Below, piece by piece: positions 1-5,742 of a stretch of DNA of 5,875 bases. The stretch lies in NCBI GenBank assembly GCA_945867755.1, contig CAMBJN010000094.1, forward strand, positions 1 to 5,875. The letters are read 5' to 3'. Source of the stretch: Polynucleobacter meluiroseus. Its GTDB lineage: Bacteria; Pseudomonadota; Gammaproteobacteria; Burkholderiales; Burkholderiaceae. Under the pieces are notes generated by a model. It was given only the letters and a program-made list of their open reading frames with translations, searched no databases and was not told the DNA's origin. Within the stretch, counting starts at the first letter, position 1; each line of letters starts with the position of its first letter. The position numbers and the translations under genes were made by a program.

Positions 1-278
1 GGAATGACCCGAATACTATGATCAAGTTGCTTAAGCAGCATTTCACGTGGTGTTGCTTGATCAGCCCATATAAAATTCAGGTTTGCGCATGATCCAACAG
101 TATCATCCAGCGATGCCCCGTTTATTAACTTCTCCCGAATATCTCCATCGGTTGCTAGACCTATTACCGAACCGTTACGATCGGTCGTCATGATGCAACC
201 GTGCTGATTAGCACTAATTTTTAAAAGTGCTTCTCTCAGAGGCTCGCCCTCAAAAATCAGAAAAAGATTTAGATTCAC
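1..278 (-). CDS. CBS-domain protein, probable N-terminus of a sugar-1-phosphate nucleotidyltransferase (partial, runs off the left edge)
   Basis: About 92 residues are visible, beginning MNLNLFLIFEGEPLREALLK. The segment with HGCIMTTDRNGSVIGLATDG, followed by DIREKLINGASLDDTV, is a typical CBS repeat: a 'G-x-hydrophobic' strand, then GLATDGDIR, then a helix. The visible end (HSIRVIP) looks like the start of the second repeat. The GTG start at 278-276 overlaps the TGA of the preceding gene (GTGA). An in-frame TAA lies four codons upstream, so no earlier start is possible, and GGAG sits four bases before the GTG. In polysaccharide and legionaminic-acid loci, this arrangement of a paired CBS region with a short N-terminus is usually followed by an NTP-transferase domain (PtmE-type GlcN-1-P guanylyltransferases). 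That second domain lies outside the window, so the catalytic role is inferred from family architecture and neighbours. A stand-alone CBS protein remains possible. Confidence 0.78.
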   Translation of the reverse strand, partial: MNLNLFLIFEGEPLREALLKISANQHGCIMTTDRNGSVIGLATDGDIREKLINGASLDDTVGSCANLNFIWADQATPREMLLKQLDHSIRVI

Positions 279-1003
279 AAAACTCCAACTTTACCAGACT
301 CAACCCAGTGGCAGAAACGAAAATAATCTTTCGGAATACCAATATCTATAAAATCAGTTTCCAGCGGAACTGCCGTCAATTGACCAGCACTCACCAACCT
401 TGGGAACATTTCGCGCTCAAGCCCAAATGCTTCTCCACTCCATTCACGAAATAAATCAGCATGCAACTGATACAGTCCAGCATTGATCCATGCCGGCCCC
501 AAACTACTTTGCTTTTCTTTAAATTCAACCACCTTACTTTGTTCCACCACAACACTTCCGTAGCGCTCTGAATTTTCAACATGAACAACAGCCATGGCAG
601 GAGCAGACGCCTTTAAAACCTCCTCAATACCTGATCCGAGCCAAGTATCAGCATTAGCAACCAGAAATGATTCCTTAATCCGCAGTTGCTGAACCGCATA
701 AGCAACTGCGCCACCAGTGCCTAAGGGTTCGGGTTCGGTTAACGTTCTAACTTCGCAACCTCGCAAGCATCCTTCGGTTTGCTGTAACTTCAGAAATGCC
801 TCGATAGATTCAACTTGATGATGCAGCAAAAATATAAATTGTTTAATACCCTGCTCAATCCAGCACTCTATTAGGTGGTGAAGAAAAGGTCGATCATGCA
901 CAGGAGCCAGAGGCTTTGGAACCTCCGAGACCACAGAGCGAAGCCTAGTTCCAAAACCACCAGCTAATACAAGTAGACTAGCTTGCTTGAAATACTCACC
1001 CAT
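275..1003 (-). CDS. Sugar-1-phosphate nucleotidyltransferase, HddC / heptose-1-phosphate guanylyltransferase type
   Basis: A 242-residue cytoplasmic enzyme that probably joins a sugar-1-phosphate to an NTP to make an NDP-sugar and release pyrophosphate. The N-terminal nucleotide-binding signature is complete: LAGGFGTRL at 13-21 and PKPLAPV at 29-35. GTGGA (95-99) follows the EPEPL segment. The metal/nucleotide-binding acidic motif reads NADT at 117-120, where most relatives have NGDT. NAGLY (174-178) and FIDIGIPKDY (218-227) match the C-terminal signatures of the family. Length is close to that of HddC/WcbM proteins (about 230). The closest resemblance by eye is to D-glycero-D-manno-heptose-1-phosphate guanylyltransferases, but mannose-, glucose- or aminosugar-specific relatives share these motifs, so the substrate is not settled. 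It follows the methyltransferase by 38 bases and overlaps the next gene by four bases, so it is in one operon and translationally coupled downstream. Only a weak AAAAGA precedes the ATG. Confidence 0.9.
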   Translation of the reverse strand: MGEYFKQASLLVLAGGFGTRLRSVVSEVPKPLAPVHDRPFLHHLIECWIEQGIKQFIFLLHHQVESIEAFLKLQQTEGCLRGCEVRTLTEPEPLGTGGAVAYAVQQLRIKESFLVANADTWLGSGIEEVLKASAPAMAVVHVENSERYGSVVVEQSKVVEFKEKQSSLGPAWINAGLYQLHADLFREWSGEAFGLEREMFPRLVSAGQLTAVPLETDFIDIGIPKDYFRFCHWVESGKVGVL

Positions 1004-1041
1004 TAAAATCTTTTAAAAAAGAATCTCTTCGCAAAAAATAT

Positions 1042-1887
1042 TTACTCATTTTCTAAATACGCGATTATTGTGTCACACTTGCCTATAGCAGCCAGCGATG
1101 CCGTATAGGCTTCAGATAATGATTGAGTATCGAGAAACGACCAGCACTGATGCCCTCCCGGCTTGTTCCGACTTAACCAATACAGGTGATTGGAAAGTGG
1201 ATAGCGCTGAAATTGCTGAATAGATATCACCTTCAAACCAGCCTGATTAGCTAAACAATGCAGGGTTTTGGAATTGAACAAATATAGATGCTGACTCCAA
1301 TATGTAAAACGTTGGAAAGCATCACTTTCATAAAGGGTCAATAGCGCATCATCAGAATTCGGAACCTCAATCACCAAGCGCCCCCCAACCCTAAGGTGTG
1401 ATGCTAAACAACGGAGCATCTCACGCGGATCCAGCAGATGTTCGAGCACATGAAAAGAAGTTATCAAGTCGTACTTGTCACTTACATCTGCGAGACTCTC
1501 ATAAATCGGGATCGAATCAACCCAATGCTCACGGACTCTATGCTCGAGCTCAACGCCAGCCACCACAGTAGCTAGTTTTTGTACTTTGCGCAAAAAGCCT
1601 CCAGCTCCACAACCAAAATCCAGAACCTTACGATTGACTATGGCTACTTTTAACAATTCAAAACGGCGCCGATCATCTTGCTCTGTTTTCCGTAACCAAG
1701 ATTCAATTGAGGGTAATTCTTCACCGTGCATGCCTGAATTTTCATAGTGACCGTGCTTTATATGTTCAAAGGAGTTGAGCGCCACCAAACCACAGTTTAT
1801 ACACTCGTGAATAAGCAATTCAGGATTGTCTCGGACGCCGCCTTGGCGGAAACGGAAGTCAGAATGATTACAGATATAGCAGTTCAT
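1042..1887 (-). CDS. Class I SAM-dependent methyltransferase with N-terminal zinc-binding motif
   Basis: 281 residues. Four cysteines in two CxxC pairs (C3/C6 and C29/C32) form a probable zinc ribbon at the N-terminus. The SAM-binding Rossmann domain follows: motif I VLDFGCGAGGFL at 88-99, an acidic residue after strand 2 (GVELE, 111-115), the FHVLEHLLDP segment at 145-154, and the GGRLVIEVPN strand at 168-177. The C-terminal part (RYPLSNHLYWLSRNKPGGH, 228-246) is a pattern I associate with methyltransferases of polysaccharide gene clusters. A role in methylating a nucleotide sugar, sugar intermediate or glycan is inferred from the location between an exporter and nucleotidyltransferases. C-methylation is possible but not shown. 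No membrane segment is visible. The gene lies 73 bases after the ABC transporter stop. The ATG has no clear Shine-Dalgarno sequence. Confidence 0.9.
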   Translation of the reverse strand: MNCYICNHSDFRFRQGGVRDNPELLIHECINCGLVALNSFEHIKHGHYENSGMHGEELPSIESWLRKTEQDDRRRFELLKVAIVNRKVLDFGCGAGGFLRKVQKLATVVAGVELEHRVREHWVDSIPIYESLADVSDKYDLITSFHVLEHLLDPREMLRCLASHLRVGGRLVIEVPNSDDALLTLYESDAFQRFTYWSQHLYLFNSKTLHCLANQAGLKVISIQQFQRYPLSNHLYWLSRNKPGGHQCWSFLDTQSLSEAYTASLAAIGKCDTIIAYLENE

Positions 1888-1918
1888 TTGGATAATTTAT
1901 GATTTTTTTTGAGATTCA

Positions 1919-1947
1919 ATTATATTGAAATATCGTTATGTTTTCGA
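1919..1947 (-). promoter_or_regulatory. Possible weak internal promoter before the methyltransferase
   Basis: In the 73-base gap after the ABC transporter there is a perfect TATAAT (1924-1919). A TCGAAA lies 17 bases upstream (1947-1942) and matches four of six bases of the -35 consensus. The gap is very AT-rich, so a chance match is quite possible. If real, it would give the downstream sugar genes some RfaH-independent transcription. Confidence 0.22.
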
Positions 1948-1960
1948 TCTTATTATTCGT

Positions 1961-3700
1961 TTACTTACCCACAACTAATTTTCCACGCTCAAGTCGAAAT
2001 AGCCGATCACAATGTTCCACCGTGCTAAGTCGATGAGCTACGATAATAAGTGTTTTATGCCCATGCAATGCTCGAACGGCATCCATGACGGCGGATTCGG
2101 TAGCAGTATCAAGTGCGCTTGAAGCCTCGTCCAGCACCAACACTGCCGGATCATGATAAAGTGCACGTGCAATACCAATGCGCTGGCGTTGACCACCTGA
2201 GAGGCGAACACCCCGCTCACCAACCAGCGTGTCGAGCCCAAGCGGCAACTCGTTGACAAATTGCTCCAGTTGCGCGGAATAAATGGCACGCCAAATAGCA
2301 GCTTCATCTATCTGATCAGTAGGTAAGCCAAATGCCACATTACTACGTAGAGTATCGTCAGTAAGAAAAATTGACTGTGGCACATAACCAATTTGATCTT
2401 GCCAGTTACGCAAATTAGTCTGGATATCTTGGCCATCCACTTTCACTTTGCCCGCATCAGGGGTGAGTAGGCCCAGCAAAATATCAACCAGCGTACTTTT
2501 ACCGGCCCCACTCGTACCAATGAAGCCTACCGATTCACTTCGCTGAATAGTCAAAGAGATGTCTTTAAGTGCAGCTTCTGCTGAGGCCGGATAGGTATAC
2601 GAGATTTGACTTAATTCTAATACCTCACGGAAGGGCGTAAATAGCTTATTATTAGAGACCACATTAGGCATAACGAGATTAAGTTCCGCATGGATAACAT
2701 CAATTACAGGAAGTCCATAGCGTAATGACTGAACTCCGCTCAATACCCTGTTGACAGATGGCATGATACGAAATGCGGCTGCGGTGAATAAGCCCAAGGC
2801 GGGTAATACGGATTCAAGCAAGCGATTCTGCGCTAGCATAGTTATAACTAGGATAGCCAGCCCAGTGACTGCGAGTAACTCCAGCCACAAACGTGGCAGT
2901 TGTTGTAGGGTAGTTTGCAGCCGTCCAACCAGCGCGCTCCGTGAATTATGTATACGGTATTGCTCCAGAAATTGGTTTTCTCGTCCGAGTAATTTCGCAT
3001 CCTTGGCACCCCCTAAACCCTGTTGAAGATGCTGAATGCGCAAACCCTCGTGATATTGACGTGCCTCCCCCCATCCCTCGATATGTCTGCAAGTGAATCG
3101 ATGAAACCCCCAAGCTGCTGTACCTAACACGCTCACAACAATGAGGGCCCCCAATGGCTCAACAAAAAGTAGTAGGCTGCATAAACCAAGCAATACCAAT
3201 GACTCAGTAAATAACATCATGCTCGGTAAAATTCCATTAAATGTAAACAAATTCACCTCATTGATCACATTGCGAATCAATTGAGCCGAGTTGCGCTGTA
3301 GATGAAAAGTATAAGATTGATGCATATAGACCGAAAACAAATCTTGTGAAAGCCGAGCCTGCACATCATAAGCAAAACTCGTTTGCCGCCAAGTGAGGAA
3401 TGCTAGAAACAGTGCCTTAAAAAGATATACGCTGACCATTAACAACATCCCAAATACAACAAGATTTCGCTGACTAGGGTTGCCAAAAAATTGAAGCATG
3501 GGCTGAAGTGCTGGATAGTTGCGCAGCAATTCACTTTGCGTGAGAAGTGCAATCGTAGGAATTACGAGCCCCACACTAAGCGTCTCCAAAACCATACCAA
3601 ATAACATCAGAGCCAGCAACAATAATGCTCGACGTTGCTCAGCGGATGTCAATAGAGTCCAGACTTTAAATCCGATTGATGAGTTTGCCATATAAGACAT
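1961..3700 (-). CDS. ABC exporter, fused permease and ATPase, PglK/MsbA type (probable lipid-linked glycan flippase)
   Basis: A 579-residue half-transporter, full length for the class; it should act as a homodimer in the inner membrane. The permease half has six hydrophobic segments at about 24-53, 80-102, 158-180, 182-200, 270-290 and 296-315. The ATPase half is complete: Walker A GTSGAGKST (395-403), Q-loop YVPQ (439-442), signature LSGGQ (500-504), Walker B VLVLDE (520-525) and switch VAHRLST (554-560). The stretch FRIMPSVNRVLSG (310-322) closely resembles the corresponding part of Campylobacter PglK, which flips an undecaprenyl-linked oligosaccharide. This and the polysaccharide context make a flippase role likely, while a lipid A or lipid exporter (MsbA) is less likely. 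No O-antigen-type Wzm/Wzt pair is present. This is the first gene after the long leader. The ATG at 3700 has no good ribosome-binding site; a second in-frame ATG three codons later (3691) is an alternative. Confidence 0.93.
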   Translation of the reverse strand: MSYMANSSIGFKVWTLLTSAEQRRALLLLALMLFGMVLETLSVGLVIPTIALLTQSELLRNYPALQPMLQFFGNPSQRNLVVFGMLLMVSVYLFKALFLAFLTWRQTSFAYDVQARLSQDLFSVYMHQSYTFHLQRNSAQLIRNVINEVNLFTFNGILPSMMLFTESLVLLGLCSLLLFVEPLGALIVVSVLGTAAWGFHRFTCRHIEGWGEARQYHEGLRIQHLQQGLGGAKDAKLLGRENQFLEQYRIHNSRSALVGRLQTTLQQLPRLWLELLAVTGLAILVITMLAQNRLLESVLPALGLFTAAAFRIMPSVNRVLSGVQSLRYGLPVIDVIHAELNLVMPNVVSNNKLFTPFREVLELSQISYTYPASAEAALKDISLTIQRSESVGFIGTSGAGKSTLVDILLGLLTPDAGKVKVDGQDIQTNLRNWQDQIGYVPQSIFLTDDTLRSNVAFGLPTDQIDEAAIWRAIYSAQLEQFVNELPLGLDTLVGERGVRLSGGQRQRIGIARALYHDPAVLVLDEASSALDTATESAVMDAVRALHGHKTLIIVAHRLSTVEHCDRLFRLERGKLVVGK

Positions 3701-3771
3701 TTAATGAATTTGAGTTTGGCTTTTTTAAGTTTTAATGCACCGATTACCTGACTTAGTTGTAAAAATGGGCA

Positions 3772-3891
3772 TTGGCTAAGTTGGCAGGCTATTTTTGTTT
3801 TGATTTAACAACTATTGGCAATCTTAATCTTGAAAGAAAAGCGTATAACACGCAAAATCATAGCCAAAGATTAGATGGCACTCATTGGCTA
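3772..3891 (-). repeat. Three arms TAGCCAA / TTGGCTA / TAGCCAA in the leader, able to form alternative hairpins
   Basis: Read on the minus strand, TAGCCAA occurs at 3891-3885, its exact complement TTGGCTA at 3867-3861, and TAGCCAA again at 3778-3772. The middle arm can pair with the first (7 bp, 17-base loop) or with the third. The first and third copies share nine bases (TAGCCAATG). Mutually exclusive pairing is how attenuators work, but seven-base arms are short and this may be chance. Confidence 0.35.
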
Positions 3892-4001
3892 GAGGTCGAA
3901 CTTACCTCATAAAGCTGAAACACCTGAAATTCAGAATCGTTGGATAGATTTTGTGTGAAGGTAGGATTAAAAAAATTCTACTGAAGTAAATATTTTTTAA
4001 A

Positions 4002-4009
4002 GCTACCGC
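4002..4009 (-). promoter_or_regulatory. ops-like RfaH loading site (GCGGTAGC)
   Basis: The minus strand reads AGCGGTAGCT at 4010-4001. It contains GCGGTAGC, the core of the ops element (GGCGGTAGCGTG) that recruits RfaH to paused RNA polymerase. The first G of the full ops is A here, and the following GTG is replaced by TTT. The element is in the transcribed orientation, about 75 bases downstream of the predicted start site, upstream of a long polysaccharide operon, and some 360 bases downstream of an rfaH gene. That placement is what is known for ops/JUMPStart sites. The decamer is itself a small inverted repeat (AGC-GGTA-GCT), which recalls the short hairpin that ops forms in the exposed non-template strand. 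The divergence downstream of the octamer is the main reason for caution. Confidence 0.6.
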
Positions 4010-4010
4010 T

Positions 4011-4028
4011 ATACTTTTTATTAAGTAT
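4011..4028 (-). repeat. Small inverted repeat immediately upstream of the ops-like site
   Basis: On the minus strand, ATACTT (4028-4023) and AAGTAT (4016-4011) form a 6-bp stem with a 6-base A/T loop. It abuts the ops-like octamer. It is AT-rich and weak, but its position could matter for pausing in the leader. Confidence 0.35.
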
Positions 4029-4042
4029 TTCTATTTATTAAT

Positions 4043-4067
4043 ATTAATCAATTACTTATTGATTAAT
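4043..4067. repeat. 10-bp perfect inverted repeat, AT-rich, 5-base spacer
   Basis: ATTAATCAAT at 4043-4052 and ATTGATTAAT at 4058-4067 are exact reverse complements separated by five bases. It lies just downstream of the predicted transcription start, where a dimeric repressor could bind or where the RNA could form a 5' hairpin. It has no T-tract of a terminator and contains almost no GC, so an RNA stem would be marginal. Confidence 0.55.
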
Positions 4068-4090
4068 TAACTTTCAGCTTATTTGTAAGT

Positions 4091-4121
4091 ATTATAACCA
4101 ATACCCTCCATAAATGTTCAA
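4091..4121 (-). promoter_or_regulatory. Candidate sigma-70 promoter for the polysaccharide operon
   Basis: A perfect -10 hexamer TATAAT lies at 4096-4091. The best -35 is TTGAAC (4121-4116), four of six matches at 19 bases, or TGAACA one base closer at 18 bases. Spacing is slightly long. Transcription would start near 4084, giving a leader of about 384 bases before the exporter ATG that carries the ops-like site. Location and orientation support it, but the AT-rich background lowers confidence. Confidence 0.5.
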
Positions 4122-4325
4122 TACTTGAGATACAACGAACTAAAATTTTCATGCATTTTTTAACATTGAATTTTTACTAACCTCAATAATTCAGTTGCCA
4201 CCTTTGACTCGCTTGATAAAGGTTCAAAATTGAAAGGTAGCCTTATTACACCAAGGTTGCTATTACCTCATCCTATTTATAGCTTCAGTCTGGTATGTTG
4301 ATGTCGGCTAATCATATGGTGAAAA

Positions 4326-4359
4326 TCTCAAAAACCGAAGTAGATGCCTACTTTTGAGA
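4326..4359 (-). terminator. Stem-loop just after rfaH, possible weak terminator
   Basis: Starting eight bases past the rfaH stop codon (minus strand, 4359 to 4326), TCTCAAAA plus GTAG pairs with CTAC and TTTTGAGA around a GCAT loop, with a five-base bulge on the 3' arm. Twelve pairs are possible, followed by a short T-run (TTTTC). The stem is AT-rich and bulged, so it would be a leaky intrinsic terminator or simply an mRNA 3'-end stabiliser. A promoter further downstream is consistent with partial separation of the two transcripts. Confidence 0.4.
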
Positions 4360-4364
4360 CCTCT

Positions 4365-4874
4365 TCAATTACTCGTTTTTTTGAACTGTCGCAAGGGAAG
4401 CTGAAGTCTCTGCACAGAGCCTAGAATTTCCACTAAGAGCATAGCCCTGACCGAACCCTCTGGCAAAGTTTGCAACCTCTCAAAGAACCCCGAAAGACCT
4501 TTGAAGGGCCCCCGAGTAATTTCAACCAATTCACCAGCAAAGAATAACTCGCGGAGCGGCTCGTCCTTAGCGCAACGCTGCCTCATATAGTCAAGGATTT
4601 TATCGGGCATCACTACAGGATTATTAGCCTGCCCAAACCTCAAAAGGTACGCGACACCCCGGGTTGAACGAATCGGCAACCAGTTGCTCGTCACATCTGA
4701 CAAGCGAATAAACAGATATCTTGGAAATAATGGCTCTGTAACTAGCTTGATCAACTGGCCTTGCTTCTTTTGCACCTGACAGATAGGCAAGAATACTTCA
4801 AAGTCTTGGTTTTGGAGATTTTCCAAAGCCCTGAACTCCTCTCTAGCTTTAGTGTAAATGACATACCATTTCAT
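4365..4874 (-). CDS. rfaH: RfaH-type transcription antiterminator (NusG paralogue)
   Basis: A 169-residue protein, close to the 162 of E. coli RfaH and collinear with it as I recall that sequence. The NusG N-terminal domain starts MKWYVIYTKAREE and contains EPLFPRYLFIRL (47-58), the NusG/RfaH signature. STRGVAYLLRFG (70-81) corresponds to the RfaH segment ATRGVSHFVRFG; T71 and R72 align with residues that help read the ops DNA. The C-terminal KOW part begins GELVEITRGPFKGLSGFF (114-131), followed by RAMLLVEIL (143-151), which aligns with RSMLLLNLI of RfaH. The family binds paused RNA polymerase at ops, suppresses Rho-dependent termination and couples translation in long cell-surface operons. 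The gene lies 31 bases after the wzz remnant and upstream of an ops-like leader, so it probably acts in cis on this locus. The ATG has no strong ribosome-binding site. A locus-specific NusG-like paralogue of another name is the alternative. Confidence 0.88.
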   Translation of the reverse strand: MKWYVIYTKAREEFRALENLQNQDFEVFLPICQVQKKQGQLIKLVTEPLFPRYLFIRLSDVTSNWLPIRSTRGVAYLLRFGQANNPVVMPDKILDYMRQRCAKDEPLRELFFAGELVEITRGPFKGLSGFFERLQTLPEGSVRAMLLVEILGSVQRLQLPLRQFKKTSN

Positions 4875-4905
4875 AAAATTTAAGTTTTACTATTTCAAAT
4901 TTGTA

Positions 4906-5742
4906 TTAACTGATGTATTGATTAGACATTCTGTAAGAGTGCCAACCACGTTTGCTGATCATAAAAAGTAATCCCAAAAATAATCCTCCTATCAACCCAC
5001 CCATTAAAATAAGGGTACGCTTAGGAGACACCTTTCGTTCAGGAGTAAAAATGCTTCTTTTGTTTGAGGCTCCAGCAATGCTATTTCTAAATCGTTGATT
5101 TGAGTTTGCAAATCTTTCATTTCATTTTCTTTACTCAAAGTTGTAGCAAGTAATAGTGTAGCCGCAGAAAACTTCGAATCAGAAAAATCAAATTCAGCAC
5201 TTTTTTAGGCAAGATCTTGATAATCTTTTCAGCTGATTCAAGCTTTAACTTCAAATAAACCAATTGATTTTTCTTACCTTCAAAAATTGGTTTTGCCTCT
5301 AATTTCTGATTAGCGCGAATATCATCCAGCACACTCACCAGACATTTTTTAGCATCTTCGGAGCTTTCTTCTATGTATGAAATAGTAATGATGGGGACAT
5401 TTTTTATCAAAGTTGGCTTGAGTGTTTTTGCAATAACTTCTCCAGACTCAAATTTATCTATGAGATTGCAAGCCGCATATGTTTTTTGTGAGTAATTCAT
5501 AGGCATCTTAAGTTTTTCTACCGATACAGCTGGCGCCTCCACATCAACACCTGCGACTTTGGCCACTTGAATATTGGCGGTCGCTTGGTATTTGGCAGAT
5601 GCTATCAAACCATACCCTAAACCCAGCAATCCGCCAGCCACACCACCCAGGATAATTATTTTCAAGATTCAACCAAGAAAGCAATGATGTCTTTAAAAGA
5701 GATTTCATCTTCAAGAATGGTGTTGAAAGATTGTTTTGACAT
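4906..5742 (-). pseudogene. wzz: Wzz-type polysaccharide chain-length determinant, broken by three frameshifts
   Basis: The ATG at 5742 begins MSKQSFNTILEDEISFKDII, the usual cytoplasmic start of a Wzz protein, but the frame ends in TGA at 5664-5662. Adding one base there (TTGA to TTGGA) restores a Trp and joins it to the first membrane helix (KIIILGGVAGGLLGLGYGL). The frame breaks again at the A6 run at 5206-5201; a seventh A gives PKKSAEFDFSDSKF. A third break lies near 5066-5047; one extra base there gives KESIFTPERKVSPKR. The protein then ends in a second membrane helix (LILMGGLIGGLFLGLLFMIS) and a TAA at 4908-4906. The repaired product is 279 residues: helix 28-48, a periplasmic domain with a coiled-coil-like stretch (SKENEMKDLQTQINDLE), the pre-helix SPKR, and helix about 244-264. 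That is the Wzz architecture, somewhat short for the family. No tyrosine-kinase domain is present. It is either a recent pseudogene or a set of missing-base sequencing errors. Confidence 0.85.

Larger units (their letters stand above)
3701..4364. other. 664-base gene-free leader/intergenic region between rfaH and the exporter gene
   Basis: I found no coding sequence on either strand; the only ATG-started frames are about ten codons or shorter. The region is strongly AT-rich in its middle. It holds, in transcription order, a stem-loop after rfaH, a TATAAT promoter candidate, a 10-bp inverted repeat, a small hairpin, an ops-like octamer and a set of repeated TAGCCAA/TTGGCTA arms. These are listed separately. 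No tRNA, transposase remnant or CRISPR repeat was seen. The last 160 bases before the exporter ATG show nothing else I can name. Confidence 0.8.

Noticed and set aside
227..454. 75-codon open frame on the plus strand
   Set aside because: It lies antisense to the nucleotidyltransferase and CBS genes, whose protein motifs are clear; its product shows no recognisable domain.
391..588. 65-codon frame on the minus strand
   Set aside because: It is an out-of-frame shadow inside the nucleotidyltransferase gene.
2038..2307. 89-codon frame on the minus strand
   Set aside because: It overlaps the ATPase half of the ABC transporter in another frame; the transporter motifs there are intact.
2751..3026. 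91-codon frame on the plus strand
   Set aside because: It is antisense to the transporter permease region and has no domain-like pattern.
4043..4067. Intrinsic terminator in the leader
   Set aside because: The stem is almost entirely A/T and lacks a following T-tract in either direction, so it would not act as a standard terminator.
4233..4241. Second GGTAGC-containing sequence (AAAGGTAGCC) as another ops site
   Set aside because: It is on the plus strand, opposite to all transcription in the locus, and lacks the GCGGTAGC core.
3701..4364. Insertion sequence or MITE remnant in the long intergenic region
   Set aside because: I found no matching terminal inverted repeats, target-site duplication or transposase fragment.
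5047..5206. Programmed ribosomal frameshifting in wzz
   Set aside because: Three separate shifts would be needed, with no recognisable slippery site plus structure at each and no precedent in the Wzz family; missing bases explain the data more simply.
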